A stretch of DNA of 64,000 nucleotides from the NCBI RefSeq assembly GCF_017377795.1, contig NZ_JAFRDR010000005.1, positions 372,001 through 436,000 of the forward strand. Direction: 5' to 3'. Made by a program: the position numbers and the translations under genes. A model generated the notes under the pieces. The model saw only the letters and a program-made list of their open reading frames with translations, was not told the origin of the DNA and ran no database searches. This document shows positions 1 to 11,189 of this stretch, in pieces (position 1 is the stretch's first letter; every line of letters starts with the position of its first letter). The DNA comes from Williamsia soli (lineage in GTDB: Bacteria; Actinomycetota; Actinomycetes; Mycobacteriales; Mycobacteriaceae).

Positions 1-1216
1 CTGCGCCACTGCGCTCCACCGGAACGGATGAGACCGCGACGTCGGAGACGAGCGAGAAGATCACGCCGTAACCGATGCCGGCCACCGTGGAGCTGATCAG
101 GTAGACCAGCACACCATTCGAGACACCGAGGCCGAGCATGCCCGCGTTGCCTGCGGCGGCCGCCAAGATCGCCAGGACGAAGGCCCACCGGACCGAGACG
201 AACCGGGCGATGCGCGAAGCGCTCATCGAGAAGATCGCCACCGCGATGGCCATGGGGATACCGAGAACCGCGGCGGTCAATACGTCACGACCGAGCACCG
301 ACTGGAGATAGATGCCTGCGAGGTAGCTCAGGGAGGCCAGAGTCATCATGCCGGTCAGGGCACTGCCGATCGCGACCGAGAAGCCGGCGTTCTTGAAGAG
401 TTTCAACTCCAGCAACGGGTGCGCGGTCCTGCGTTCGTGCCGGATGAACAGCCACATGCCGACCACGCCGATCGCCGCGAAGACTGCCGTGGTGGTGTCC
501 AGGCCCTCTGTCGCGCCGTGTTTGATCGCGTACACCAGCGGCAGGATGCCGACCAGCGACAAGACGATCCCGAGGATGTCGAACGGATCGGACGTGCCGG
601 AGCGATACTCCGGAACCAGCCGGGGAGCGAACACCAGGAGGATGAGCAGTACCGGGACGTTGATCAGGAACACCGAGCCCCACCAGAAGTGATGCAGCAG
701 AACGCCGCCGATGACCGGGCCCAGGGCCGAACCGCCGGCGAACGCGGCAGTCCACACACCGATGGCCTTTGCGCGGGCGGCCGGTTCGGTGAACATGTTG
801 CTGATGAGCGACAAGCTCGATGGCAACAAGGTCGCCCCACCTATACCCATGATCGCGCGAGCGGCGATGAGCGAGGTGGCATCGGGCGCGAACGCGGCGA
901 TCGCCGAAGCGATGCCGAAGAGGGTGGCGCCGACGAGCAGCAGCTTGCGCCTGCCGAAGCGGTCACCGAGGTTTCCCATGGTGATCAGCAGGCCGGCGAT
1001 CAGGAAGCCGTAGATGTCGACGATCCAGAGCTGCTGGGTTGCCGATGGCAACAGCTCGGCACTCAGTGTCGGGATTGCGAGATAGAGAACAGAGAAGTCC
1101 ATCGAGACCAGGAACACCGGGAGGGTGAGAACGGCCAATCCCATCCACACCCGGCGGTCCGGGCGGCTGATCTTCGCCTCGGCTCGCGGGTTGGTCGGGC
1201 GGTCCATGATGCTCAC
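1..1216 (-). CDS. DHA2-family MFS multidrug exporter (3' end cut by window edge)
   Basis: The protein is a proton-driven drug exporter of the major facilitator superfamily in the inner membrane. The 405 visible residues begin VSIMDRPTNPRAEAK and carry alternating hydrophobic helices, the loop GNLGDRFGRRKLLL typical of MFS motif A and the stretch GPVIGGVLL resembling motif C. DHA2 members have 14 helices and about 470 to 520 residues, so roughly the last quarter lies outside the window. The GTG start at 1216 is chosen because AGGAGA sits seven bases upstream; an ATG at 1207 is the alternative. It is divergent from a TetR repressor with a perfect inverted repeat between them, which suggests substrate-induced expression. 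The exported compound is unknown. Confidence 0.9.
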   Translation of the reverse strand, partial: MSIMDRPTNPRAEAKISRPDRRVWMGLAVLTLPVFLVSMDFSVLYLAIPTLSAELLPSATQQLWIVDIYGFLIAGLLITMGNLGDRFGRRKLLLVGATLFGIASAIAAFAPDATSLIAARAIMGIGGATLLPSSLSLISNMFTEPAARAKAIGVWTAAFAGGSALGPVIGGVLLHHFWWGSVFLINVPVLLILLVFAPRLVPEYRSGTSDPFDILGIVLSLVGILPLVYAIKHGATEGLDTTTAVFAAIGVVGMWLFIRHERRTAHPLLELKLFKNAGFSVAIGSALTGMMTLASLSYLAGIYLQSVLGRDVLTAAVLGIPMAIAVAIFSMSASRIARFVSVRWAFVLAILAAAAGNAGMLGLGVSNGVLVYLISSTVAGIGYGVIFSLVSDVAVSSVPVERSGA

Positions 1217-1245
1217 TTCTGATCTCCTGCTTCTGTCCTTGTTGG

Positions 1246-1275
1246 GTACAACGTACGCATATGAGTACGTTGTAC
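1246..1275. promoter_or_regulatory. Probable TetR operator in the exporter/repressor promoter
   Basis: A perfect 11-bp inverted repeat, GTACAACGTAC / GTACGTTGTAC, with an 8-bp spacer lies between the divergent exporter and TetR genes. Size and position fit a TetR dimer site that would control both genes. Binding is inferred. Confidence 0.75.
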
Positions 1276-1339
1276 GCAAAGGCTTTATTCCGCGACAATC
1301 GACCGTCGGCAGGACAATGGGCGAGCGAAGGAGGTTCAC

Positions 1340-2038
1340 ATGAGTGTCGCCGATGCCGTCTCAGGCGCGGACGGTCCCAAACTCACGCGTGCCGCCGTGG
1401 TCAGTGCAGCGATCGAATTGGCCGATGCGGACGGGTTCGGCGCGGTCACCATGCGCAAGATCGCCGACCGCCTCGGGGTGGGGACGATGTCGCTGTATCG
1501 GCACGTTTCCGACAAGGACGCCCTGCTCAGGGCCATGTCCAACGAGATCGGACTGCGATTTCCTTACCCTCCGGCCGAGGGCGCCAACTGGCGGCAGCGG
1601 GCTCTGATCGCGGCCGAGGTCGACTGGGGTCTGTACCAACGACACCCCTGGGTACTGCTCGCCTTCGCATCCCCGCGCACCAGCATGGGCCCGCAAAGTC
1701 TCAACTGTCTCGACTGGCTCGTCGAGGCGTTCCTGGAGTTGAAGGTCACCACGGCCGAAGCGACCGAGATGGCGCTCACCCTGTGGAACCACATCGCAGG
1801 TTGCGTGCTGACGACGGTCGCCGAGCGACTGCTGCTCGACCGCGCCGACGATGACGACGAAGGACAGAGTGGGCTGACGCATCTGCTGGCCGGACATCCC
1901 GAGGCAACTCCTCCGCCCCACTTGGCCGAGCTCGTCGGCACGGGCAACCAACAACTGCACGATCCGCGCTACCTACTTGATCAAGGCGTCGAGGCCTTGT
2001 GCGACGGCTTCGAGGCGAGGGCCGAGCGCCTGCGCTGA
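1340..2038 (+). CDS. TetR family transcriptional repressor
   Basis: This 232-residue protein has an N-terminal TetR helix-turn-helix at about residues 16-62 (ELADADGFGAVTMRKIADRLGV, then the recognition element TMSLYRHVSDKDALL). The C-terminal part resembles the tetracycline-repressor-like ligand domain (WRQRALIAAEVDWGLYQRHPW). AAGGAGG lies just upstream of the ATG. It is divergent from a DHA2 exporter and separated from it by a perfect inverted repeat, so it very probably represses the exporter and itself until a ligand binds. The ligand cannot be predicted. Confidence 0.9.
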   Translation: MSVADAVSGADGPKLTRAAVVSAAIELADADGFGAVTMRKIADRLGVGTMSLYRHVSDKDALLRAMSNEIGLRFPYPPAEGANWRQRALIAAEVDWGLYQRHPWVLLAFASPRTSMGPQSLNCLDWLVEAFLELKVTTAEATEMALTLWNHIAGCVLTTVAERLLLDRADDDDEGQSGLTHLLAGHPEATPPPHLAELVGTGNQQLHDPRYLLDQGVEALCDGFEARAERLR

Positions 2039-2346
2039 GTTTTTGGCTCGCTTCGCTCGCGGGCAGGCGGCCGCCATCGCGTGCTCTTCCTCCGTCGACT
2101 CAGTCGCTGCGCTCCCTCGTCGTCTGTCCAGACGACGCGGGCCGCCTGCCGGGCGGGGCGAGTTCGCCTTGCTCACCGCCCTGAGTCGGGTTCGTCGAGC
2201 GTGCCGTTACCGCCGCCGAGCGTGCCCTTACCGCCGTCGAGCGTGCCGTTACCGCCGTCGAGCGTGCCGTTACCGCCGCCGAGCGTGCCGAAGCCATGCA
2301 CGTTCGCCGACAAGAAGGGGCACGTTCGGCGTGGTGGGGGCCTCGA
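2039..2346. other. Convergent intergenic region with hairpins and a tandem repeat
   Basis: No convincing gene is seen between the TetR gene and the mannosyltransferase gene, which converge here. The stretch holds a 9-bp perfect stem with a 2-base loop at 2118-2137 (CGTCGTCTG / CAGACGACG). This is nested inside an 11-bp long-range inverted repeat, 2062-2072 with 2140-2150. A 21-bp tandem repeat follows. The structure could act as a two-way terminator, although no T-run is present. Confidence 0.5.
2196..2290. repeat. 21-bp tandem repeat, four and a half copies
   Basis: The unit CGAGCGTGCCGTTACCGCCG plus one base is repeated at 2196, 2217, 2238 and 2259, with a partial fifth copy from 2280. Copies differ by one or two bases. 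The repeat is open in several frames but no start, ribosome site or family resemblance supports translation. Confidence 0.8.
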
Positions 2347-3636
2347 TCACATGGCGTGCGGATAGACCGTCAGCATGTGGGCGCCGAACCACGAGCTGAA
2401 CGTGATGACGACGAGAGAGGCGATCACCTGTGTCGACATCGAGCGCTTGGCCAACCCGATCGCGATCGGGATGAGCAGGACAAAGGCGGGTAGCAACAGC
2501 CGTGGCCGGCTCATCATCAGGCCGCTCGAGGCGACGATCGACACCACCACCAATGCGCCGTACACCGATACCGGCCACGGCACCCGTTCGGCGAAACTGA
2601 ACAACGCCAGACCGATGGTCAGCACGATGATCCATGCCGTCGCCACGGGCGCGATCTCTGACGAGTTGACCAGCGCGTAGTTGACGAAGTCCCAAGCGGC
2701 TTTGCCGTAGTCGACCCCGGTGTTCCAGCCTTCGGTCTGGATCCGGAACCAGCCCAGGGGCTCGCCGGTCTTGTGCCAGACAACCGCCAGATAACCCAGA
2801 TAGCCGAGCGGGCTGAGGACGATTGCCGTCCACGCCCGCCAACCGTCGCGACGATGTAGCAGCGCCGCGAGTATCACCACGGCGATCAGCACGCCGGCCG
2901 TCGGGCGAGACAGTCCGGACAACAATGCGCACACGCCGGCCAGTAGCCATCGGTGCTCGAGCACCCCGACCAGTGCCCACGCCGCCAGCGCGCAGAACAG
3001 GGCCTCGGTGTACGCCATGGACAGCACGATGCCCATGGGCGCCGCGGCGAACAGCACCGCGAGCAGCAGGCCGGCCCGCCGCGGGTCGGCACCCACGGCC
3101 GGCGGTTTCGGTTCGGATCGGTCCGAGTCCTCAGCGAACCAGCCGCTGATGCGGGCAGGCATCCATTGCGACCGCGTGGCGCGGTTCTGCATCTGCGTAC
3201 AACAGAGCGCACCTAGTCGGGCCACGCCCACGGCTGCCAGTGAGCCGAGCACCACGTTGACGGTCAGCGCCGCTCCGAATGGGCTGAAACCGGGGAGCTT
3301 GTCGACGGCGCCGGCGAGCAACGGGTAGCCGGGAAAGAATGCGTACGGAGTGTCGGAGTCGCGCATGCCCTGGGCATCGGTCTGGGTCAGCGGAACCCCG
3401 CCGTAACCGTGCTCGGCGATGGCCAGCATCCACTTGCCATCCCACGCCGACAGAGCGGACCCGAGACTGCCGCCGCGCAACTGGGTGAACCGCTCCAGAG
3501 CGAGCATCCCGATCAATCGGATCACGAGGAACACCGCGATCGGTTCGATCCAGTCGCGCCGTTGGTACAGCCGATCGCTGATGGTGTCGATCGTCGCTCG
3601 GCGCAGCACGTGAGCGATCCTAATGCCACCGCACAC
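2347..3636 (-). CDS. PIG-V-like membrane mannosyltransferase
   Basis: This 429-residue polytopic membrane protein resembles actinobacterial relatives of the PIG-V GPI-mannosyltransferase family. These are GT-C type enzymes that would use a polyprenyl-phosphate mannose donor on the outer face of the membrane. The diagnostic early segment is [16 protein letters not shown] followed by [10 protein letters not shown]; the Asp of WDGKW matches the position of the GT-C catalytic acid. About ten hydrophobic helices follow. The GTG at 3636 gives the longest form; a GTG nine codons in is possible. The gene is convergent with the TetR gene and divergent from ask. The acceptor is unknown, with cell-wall glycolipid or protein mannosylation both plausible. 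Confidence 0.75.
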   Translation of the reverse strand: MCGGIRIAHVLRRATIDTISDRLYQRRDWIEPIAVFLVIRLIGMLALERFTQLRGGSLGSALSAWDGKWMLAIAEHGYGGVPLTQTDAQGMRDSDTPYAFFPGYPLLAGAVDKLPGFSPFGAALTVNVVLGSLAAVGVARLGALCCTQMQNRATRSQWMPARISGWFAEDSDRSEPKPPAVGADPRRAGLLLAVLFAAAPMGIVLSMAYTEALFCALAAWALVGVLEHRWLLAGVCALLSGLSRPTAGVLIAVVILAALLHRRDGWRAWTAIVLSPLGYLGYLAVVWHKTGEPLGWFRIQTEGWNTGVDYGKAAWDFVNYALVNSSEIAPVATAWIIVLTIGLALFSFAERVPWPVSVYGALVVVSIVASSGLMMSRPRLLLPAFVLLIPIAIGLAKRSMSTQVIASLVVITFSSWFGAHMLTVYPHAM

Positions 3637-3698
3637 CGGACCGCGGACACCTCAGTGCACGAGAAAATGCAGGTCGCTATCCTTGCACGGGGCGGATG

Positions 3699-3712
3699 AC
3701 GGTACGTACCGT
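3699..3712. promoter_or_regulatory. 14-bp palindrome upstream of ask
   Basis: ACGGTACGTACCGT is a perfect palindrome 55 bases upstream of the aspartokinase start, inside the divergent promoter region shared with the mannosyltransferase gene. It could be an operator; no regulator is indicated. Confidence 0.35.
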
Positions 3713-3766
3713 TACCCGCTCCTTGATTTAAAAGAAGCTCGACACAAGCGAGAGAAGGGAAACTGC

Positions 3767-6060
<2,294 letters not shown>

Positions 6061-6072
6061 CCCGGTCGCGAG

Positions 6073-7011
6073 TTGCCTTCCATCTCGGTCGACGAGATCG
6101 TCGCCGCACGGGGCCGGATCAGTTCGCTGATTCGGCCCACGCCGGTCCTGCACGCCGAGGTCCCGACGCCGTCCGGACCGGTCCCCGTCGCCCTCAAGCT
6201 CGAGTACCTCCAGCTCGGTGGATCGTTCAAGATCCGCGGCAGTCTGAACGCGATCCTGCACGCTCAGGAAGGTGGCAGGCTCACCGACTCCGGTGTCGTC
6301 ATCGCGTCGGGCGGCAACGCCGCCATCGGTGCCGCGATGGCCTGCAGGATGCTCGATCTGCGGTGCAGCGTCGTGGTGCCGACCACCGCTCCGGCGGTCA
6401 AGGTTGCACGCCTGAACGCTCTCGGCGCCGACGTCCACCAGATAGGTGACCGATACGCGCTCAGTGCCGAAGCAGCCGCGCTGATGGCGGAACAGACCGG
6501 GGCACTACAGCTTCACGCCTACGACCTCCCCGACATCGTCGCGGGAGCCGGCACCATCGGCCTCGAACTGCGCGAACAACTCGACGTCCCGCTGGATGTC
6601 TTCGTGGCCGTCGGGGGCGGAGGTCTGGTCGGCGGTCTGGTCGCTGCGCTGGCACCGGAACATGCGGTCACCGGAGTGGAGCCCGTCGGCGCCTCCGCGT
6701 TGCATCAGGCCTTGGCCGCCGGCAGGCCGGTGCCCGTCGAACTCGACAGCGTCGCCTCGGACTCTCTCGGGGCCACCCAACTGGGTGCACTCTGCTGGGA
6801 CACCATCTCTGCCTTGCCGATCGGCAGTATCACCGTCACCGACGACGAATTGACCGCAGCACGGAACCTGCTGTGGGACGAGTTCCGCATCGTCGTCGAA
6901 CACGGGACAGCAGCGGCGTTGGCACCGCTTCTGTCCGGTGCGGTGGAGCCGGAGCCCGGCCGGCTACCGTGCGTCATTCTCTGTGGCGCCAACACCTCTG
7001 TCACTCCCTGA
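6073..7011 (+). CDS. PLP-dependent serine/threonine dehydratase family protein
   Basis: The 312-residue protein is a fold-type II PLP enzyme. Lys53 in GGSFKIRG would form the Schiff base, SGGNAAIG binds the cofactor and GGGGLVGG holds the phosphate. It resembles catabolic threonine ammonia-lyases and serine racemase-like enzymes but lacks the C-terminal ACT-like domain of biosynthetic IlvA. It starts with TTG twelve bases after the asd stop, without a clear ribosome site, so coupling to ask-asd is likely. The exact substrate is uncertain. Its stop codon is the first part of a large hairpin. Confidence 0.8.
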   Translation: MPSISVDEIVAARGRISSLIRPTPVLHAEVPTPSGPVPVALKLEYLQLGGSFKIRGSLNAILHAQEGGRLTDSGVVIASGGNAAIGAAMACRMLDLRCSVVVPTTAPAVKVARLNALGADVHQIGDRYALSAEAAALMAEQTGALQLHAYDLPDIVAGAGTIGLELREQLDVPLDVFVAVGGGGLVGGLVAALAPEHAVTGVEPVGASALHQALAAGRPVPVELDSVASDSLGATQLGALCWDTISALPIGSITVTDDELTAARNLLWDEFRIVVEHGTAAALAPLLSGAVEPEPGRLPCVILCGANTSVTP

Positions 7012-7080
7012 AAACCGGCACATAGCAGCCCGCCGAGGGTAAATAGCCCTCGGTGGCACGATATTTGCCGGTTTTCAGGG
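7006..7080 (+). terminator. Nested hairpin ending the ask-asd-dehydratase operon
   Basis: Two stems are nested. The outer is a perfect 15-bp inverted repeat (CCCTGAAAACCGGCA at 7006 with its complement at 7066). The inner is a perfect 7-bp stem, CCGAGGG / CCCTCGG, at 7033-7053. It begins in the dehydratase stop codon and lies before the next gene, so a terminator role is likely, although no T-run follows. Confidence 0.6.
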
Positions 7081-7102
7081 TGCCTCGTGCTTTCATGTCT
7101 GG

Positions 7103-8509
7103 GTGAAATGGGTCCGGGGGATTGCGGCAGGTCTGGCACTGGTGGCGTTGGTGGCGCCGGCGAATCCGGCTTCGGCCGCACCTGTCGGCCCCGATGTGGG
7201 CCCGGCCGGGACCTCGCTGATCCACGGTGACCTGGCGTCCACCGATTCGACGCCGCACCCCGGACCGGGGCCGGCGGGGAAGCTCACCGCGTCGTCGTTT
7301 CCCGCAGGTGCCTGTGCGGCGACGTTCATAGGCAGCGACTCGCTGCCGGTCGCGTTGTGTACCGGCTACGTCGGCGTCAACCCGGTCAATGTCGCGGTCC
7401 CCACCGTCCAACTCTTCGACCCGGCGACCGCCCAGCCGATCGCGTCGCTCCAGCTGGCCAAAGGCGGACTGCTCGGTGGGGTGTACGGCTACCTCGACAA
7501 TCGCAACCGCGTGGTGGTCGCCGATGGGTCGGGCTCGATCCTGAAGGTTGCTCACCGTAAGAATCCCGACGGCCGCTGGCAGCTTCACGTCGACCAGCGC
7601 ATCGACGTCCGTGGGCACATCCCGACCGGTGATGCGATCACCGGTCTCGCTCCGGACTACCAGGGCCGCATCTGGTTCGCGACGACGAACGGTGTGATCG
7701 GCACCGTCGACCCGGCCGGTGTCATCGGCTCGACGCCGCTACCGGCAGGCGAGAAACTGACCAATGGCCTGAGCATCAGGCCGGGTGGCGCCTCGATTCT
7801 GACGAGCCGCGCACTGTACGAGATGACAGCCGACGCGACCGGTACGCCCACGACCGTGTGGCGGCACGTGTACGACGCGGGCGATTCCCGGCGGCCGGGC
7901 CAGCTGGCTCCCGGATCTGGCACGACGCCAACCTATTTCGGTCCCGGGGGAGACGACTGGGTCGCCATCGTGGACAACGCGGACCGGCCGAACCTCATCG
8001 TCTACCGCAGCAGCGATGGCTCGCGGGTCTGCTCGACCCCGGCTTTCGGCACCTCCGGGCAGGGCACCGAGAATTCACCGATGGCGTGGGGCAATTCGAT
8101 CGTCATCCCGAGCACCTACGGGTTCGGATACCCGCCGTTCGCGACGTCGGGCCCGAGTGATCCGCCGGCTGCGGCCTTTACCGGCGGGATGACCCGCATC
8201 GACGTCTCGGAGGCCGGGTGCCACCGGGTCTGGGAGAGCAACGATCGGGTGGCGACCCTGCCCAAGCTGTCCCGCGCCGACGGCTTGATCTACGCCCTCG
8301 CCTACGGTCCGCTGCCCGCCGGCGGAGGTATTCAGCAGGTCGGACCGGTCTACTTCACGGCCGTCGACTTCGAGACCGGTCACCGCAAGGCGTTCACGCA
8401 GGTCGGTACCGCGCCGCTGGACGAGCCACTGCAGCTCACCGGCACCATTGGTGCCAGTGGAGCGCTCTGGCAGGCCACCGTCGGGCGGATGCTGAAAATA
8501 TCTCCGTGA
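7103..8509 (+). CDS. Secreted protein of unknown function, propeller-like
   Basis: The 468-residue product starts with a clear signal peptide (MKWVRGIAAGLALVALVAPANPASAAP, cleavage expected after the Ala-Ser-Ala near residue 26). The mature part has repeated glycine-rich strands such as GVYGYLDNRNRVVVADGSGS and GLAPDYQGRIWFATTNGVIG. These resemble the blades of a beta-propeller (SMP-30 or quinoprotein-like), but I cannot assign a family. No transmembrane helix or lipobox is seen. The GTG start at 7103 is chosen from the signal peptide; no good ribosome site is visible. Its role is unknown. Confidence 0.7.
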   Translation: MKWVRGIAAGLALVALVAPANPASAAPVGPDVGPAGTSLIHGDLASTDSTPHPGPGPAGKLTASSFPAGACAATFIGSDSLPVALCTGYVGVNPVNVAVPTVQLFDPATAQPIASLQLAKGGLLGGVYGYLDNRNRVVVADGSGSILKVAHRKNPDGRWQLHVDQRIDVRGHIPTGDAITGLAPDYQGRIWFATTNGVIGTVDPAGVIGSTPLPAGEKLTNGLSIRPGGASILTSRALYEMTADATGTPTTVWRHVYDAGDSRRPGQLAPGSGTTPTYFGPGGDDWVAIVDNADRPNLIVYRSSDGSRVCSTPAFGTSGQGTENSPMAWGNSIVIPSTYGFGYPPFATSGPSDPPAAAFTGGMTRIDVSEAGCHRVWESNDRVATLPKLSRADGLIYALAYGPLPAGGGIQQVGPVYFTAVDFETGHRKAFTQVGTAPLDEPLQLTGTIGASGALWQATVGRMLKISP

Positions 8510-8530
8510 GGATGCCGCTACCGTGCAGTC

Positions 8531-9049
8531 ATGGCCATGGCACCGAGAAGAATGCAGACATCGGACAGTATCGACATCGCCGCCTCCGCGCAGGCGCTGT
8601 ACTCGATGATCAGTGATCCGACCCGGATGGGGGAATGGAGTCCCGAGAACCTCGGCGCAACCGTCGTCAATCCAAAGCCCGACGGTGAGGCCTTCGTCGG
8701 GATGGTGTTCGAGGGCACGAACCGCCGAGGGCGGGCACGGTGGGTTACCCGGTGCACGGTGACCGCCGCCGACAGCGCGGAGAGGTTTGCCTTCCGCGTC
8801 CACGCGATCGGACGCAAGGCGCCGAAGCTCAAAGGAGCCAACGCTTCCTGGGAGTACCGGTTCGAGGCAAATGATTCCGGCGGCACCACGGTGACGGAAA
8901 CCTGGTTCGATGACCGACGCCGGTGGCCTCGCGCGGTCGTCGAGATCTTCGATCGCGTCGTCACATCGGGGACAACCTTCCCCGAGTTCCAGGAAAAGAA
9001 CATCGCGCGGACCTTGCAGGCCCTGAAGTCGGCTGCCGAAGCGTCCTGA
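8531..9049 (+). CDS. SRPBCC family (polyketide cyclase/dehydrase-like) protein
   Basis: The 172-residue protein has the helix-grip fold pattern of the START/Bet v1-like superfamily. After the first strand (DSIDIAASAQALYSMISDPTRMGEWSPENL) come a central beta sheet and a long C-terminal helix (GTTFPEFQEKNIARTLQALKSAAEAS). Such proteins bind hydrophobic ligands in a cavity; the substrate is not predictable. A second ATG two codons downstream could also be the start. It follows the secreted protein by 21 bases on the same strand. Confidence 0.75.
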   Translation: MAMAPRRMQTSDSIDIAASAQALYSMISDPTRMGEWSPENLGATVVNPKPDGEAFVGMVFEGTNRRGRARWVTRCTVTAADSAERFAFRVHAIGRKAPKLKGANASWEYRFEANDSGGTTVTETWFDDRRRWPRAVVEIFDRVVTSGTTFPEFQEKNIARTLQALKSAAEAS

Positions 9050-9105
9050 CGGCGGTGCGCACCGGCTGGGTGGGGTCCGAACGGACCTAGTGCAACAATC
9101 GGGGT

Positions 9106-9843
9106 GTGACGCAGGACCCAGAAGAGCAGCCGACCGATCCGCAGTCCGACCGCCCGAACCTCGAGAAGCCGAGCGCCAGGTCCCCGGACTCGTTCCATGT
9201 GCCGCCGGATCTGTCTGGAATGCCGACACTCGCCGAGCTCGACGCCCTGGACATGGCCGAGCTGGCCGCCGGGCGGAAGTCGAAGGACAAAGACCACGCC
9301 AACTTCGACGAGCCGGCCCCGCCACCTGCGTCCCTGCATCACGCGTGGCTGCTATGGATCGGTGCCGCCGTCGCGGCGCTGGTCAGCGTCGTCTACGGGT
9401 TCGCCAATCTGGGCGCGATCAGCGATCTGCTGAACGAGCGTCTGCAGGTCGGTGTCGCACAGGATCCCAACAATGCGGCTCCCGCCAATCGTATCGATTC
9501 CCTGTCCGGACTCTTCCCGCCGGCCTTGTTGATCACGACGCTCGTCATGCTCGCGATCCAGTACCCGCTGCTCGTCGCGACGTCGCGGCGCCGTAGCCGC
9601 GGCGCGCGCAACTTCTACGTCACGATGGTCGTCGTGACGCTGCTGTGCATCCCGATGGGGATGGACCTGCTCTTCGACTACCCATCGGTCCCTGGTGCCC
9701 TGCGGATCGTCGGGTGGATCCAGTTCGCATTGCTCTTGTTGTCGGCACTGTTCACGCTGCGTCGCAGTGTCGACCGTTGGCTGCCGCCGTCTGAACGGAT
9801 GAAACCCAGTCACCTGATCAGGCCGGGTAACCGCTTCAAGTAG
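9106..9843 (+). CDS. Four-helix membrane protein, unknown function
   Basis: The 245-residue protein has a hydrophilic, proline-rich N-terminus of about 80 residues. Four predicted membrane segments follow: HAWLLWIGAAVAALVSVVYG, FPPALLITTLVMLAIQYPLL, FYVTMVVVTLLCIPMGMDLL and IVGWIQFALLLLSALFTL. The layout with an acidic, disordered tail is common in actinobacterial conserved hypotheticals. The GTG start is preceded by GGGG only. The stop is six bases from the end of the convergent gluconate regulator gene. Confidence 0.7.
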   Translation: MTQDPEEQPTDPQSDRPNLEKPSARSPDSFHVPPDLSGMPTLAELDALDMAELAAGRKSKDKDHANFDEPAPPPASLHHAWLLWIGAAVAALVSVVYGFANLGAISDLLNERLQVGVAQDPNNAAPANRIDSLSGLFPPALLITTLVMLAIQYPLLVATSRRRSRGARNFYVTMVVVTLLCIPMGMDLLFDYPSVPGALRIVGWIQFALLLLSALFTLRRSVDRWLPPSERMKPSHLIRPGNRFK

Positions 9844-9849
9844 TGGTTC

Positions 9850-10563
9850 TCAGCCGGAGTGGGTCGGATCCTGTACGGCGGCAGCGGCTTCGACGATGAT
9901 TTCCCGCATCGCGAGTTCGGCTGCTTCGGCATCTCGGAGTCTGATCGCCCGTGCCACATCGTCGTGCAGCGCGATCGCTGCCGGGTTGGGACGCGTCGGC
10001 ATCATGCCGTGATGGGTCCGTCCGGTGAGCACCTCGCCCACCACCTCACTGAGTGCGCGGAACATCTCGTTGCCGCTCGCCTCGAGCAAGGTGCGGTGGA
10101 ATATCTTGTCGGCCAACAGGTACTGGGTGAGGTCGCCGGAACGTCCATGTACGACCATGTCCGAGACCGCCGCCGCGAGAATGCGGCACTGATGTTCGTC
10201 GGCACGCTCCGCCGCCAAGGCGGCTGCAACGGGTTCGAATCCGCGACGTAGTTCCGAGAGGGTCAGCAAGAAGTCGGTACGTTCGCCGGCGTCGAGTCGC
10301 CAGCGGATGAGCCGTGGATCGAAGACGTTCCAGCGGTCTCGTGGTTGAACGGTGATGCCCACGCGTCGACGTGAGGCGACCAGCCCCATGGATTCGAGAA
10401 CGCGGATGGCCTCTCGGGCGACCGTGCGCGAGACCCCGTACTCGACGCCGACGCTGTCGAGGGTCAACACCGCACCGGCCGCGTGATCACCGGACACGAT
10501 CCTGGTCCCGATTCCGGTCAGAACACTGCCGTGGAGTTCGCCGACAGTCACATCTGAAGCCAC
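9850..10563 (-). CDS. GntR/FadR-family regulator, probably of gluconate use
   Basis: The 237-residue protein has an N-terminal winged helix (GTRIVSGDHAAGAVLTLDSV, then VSRTVAREAIRVLESMGLV) and a C-terminal all-helical FCD domain, which in this family binds small acids through a metal site. It is divergent from gluconokinase and gluconate permease genes, so repression of these genes with release by gluconate or 6-phosphogluconate is the natural reading, as for Corynebacterium GntR proteins. It starts at GTG 10563. The 125-bp divergent region contains AAAGTATGATCTTT, a short symmetrical element that may be its site. Confidence 0.85.
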   Translation of the reverse strand: MASDVTVGELHGSVLTGIGTRIVSGDHAAGAVLTLDSVGVEYGVSRTVAREAIRVLESMGLVASRRRVGITVQPRDRWNVFDPRLIRWRLDAGERTDFLLTLSELRRGFEPVAAALAAERADEHQCRILAAAVSDMVVHGRSGDLTQYLLADKIFHRTLLEASGNEMFRALSEVVGEVLTGRTHHGMMPTRPNPAAIALHDDVARAIRLRDAEAAELAMREIIVEAAAAVQDPTHSG

Positions 10564-10688
10564 GACATTTATCTTCTCATTCTGATGCGCTACGAGTAAA
10601 CAACTGCCTTATCGAAGTCAGGGGTTGCAAAAGTATGATCTTTGAAGCAGTATGTGTGACCGGTAGCACAGATGGGCAAGGAGAAGCT

Positions 10689-11189
10689 ATGGGATCGCCA
10701 CTGGTCGTGATGGGTGTGTCCGGTTCGGGTAAGTCGACGGTCGGTGCGGCAATCGCCCAGCGCCTTCGGGTCCCGTTCGCGGATGCGGACGACTTTCACC
10801 CAGCCGAGAACATCGCCAAGATGTCATCTGGTCAGGCGCTCGACGACACCGATCGATATCCCTGGCTGGACACGATCGGTGAATGGCTCGCCACTCACTC
10901 CCGGGGCGGCGTCATGAGCTGCTCTGCCCTCAAGCGCAAATATCGAGATCAACTGCGGGCCCACTGTCCCGAAGTCCGCTTCGTGCACCTGGATGGCACC
11001 CATGACGTCATCACCAGGCGGCAGGCCAGCAGGCCCGGGCACTTCATGCCACCGTCGCTGCTCGCGTCGCAGTTCGAGACCCTCGAAGCGCTCGGCGAGG
11101 ACGAGCGCGGCGTGGTCATCGACATCGATCAATCCATCGACGACATCGTCGAGAGTTTCGTCGCCACAACCACAACCGAGGAGAACTGA
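10689..11189 (+). CDS. gntK: Gluconokinase
   Basis: The enzyme phosphorylates D-gluconate to 6-phosphogluconate for the pentose phosphate route. The 166-residue protein carries the Walker A loop GVSGSGKST at residues 9-17, the substrate segment FADADDFHP, and SCSALKRKYRD and SRPGHFMP, all typical of GntK. AGGAGAAGCT precedes the ATG at 10689; the reading frame stays open far upstream but this start gives the normal family length. The stop overlaps the start of the permease gene by one base. Confidence 0.95.
   Translation: MGSPLVVMGVSGSGKSTVGAAIAQRLRVPFADADDFHPAENIAKMSSGQALDDTDRYPWLDTIGEWLATHSRGGVMSCSALKRKYRDQLRAHCPEVRFVHLDGTHDVITRRQASRPGHFMPPSLLASQFETLEALGEDERGVVIDIDQSIDDIVESFVATTTTEEN

Noticed and set aside
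419-1222. A 267-codon open frame on the plus strand near the left edge
   Set aside because: It is antisense to the MFS exporter, which reads as a proper membrane protein although cut by the edge.
8075-9325. A 416-codon open frame on the minus strand
   Set aside because: It runs antisense across three plus-strand genes (secreted protein, SRPBCC protein, membrane protein) and shows no domain.
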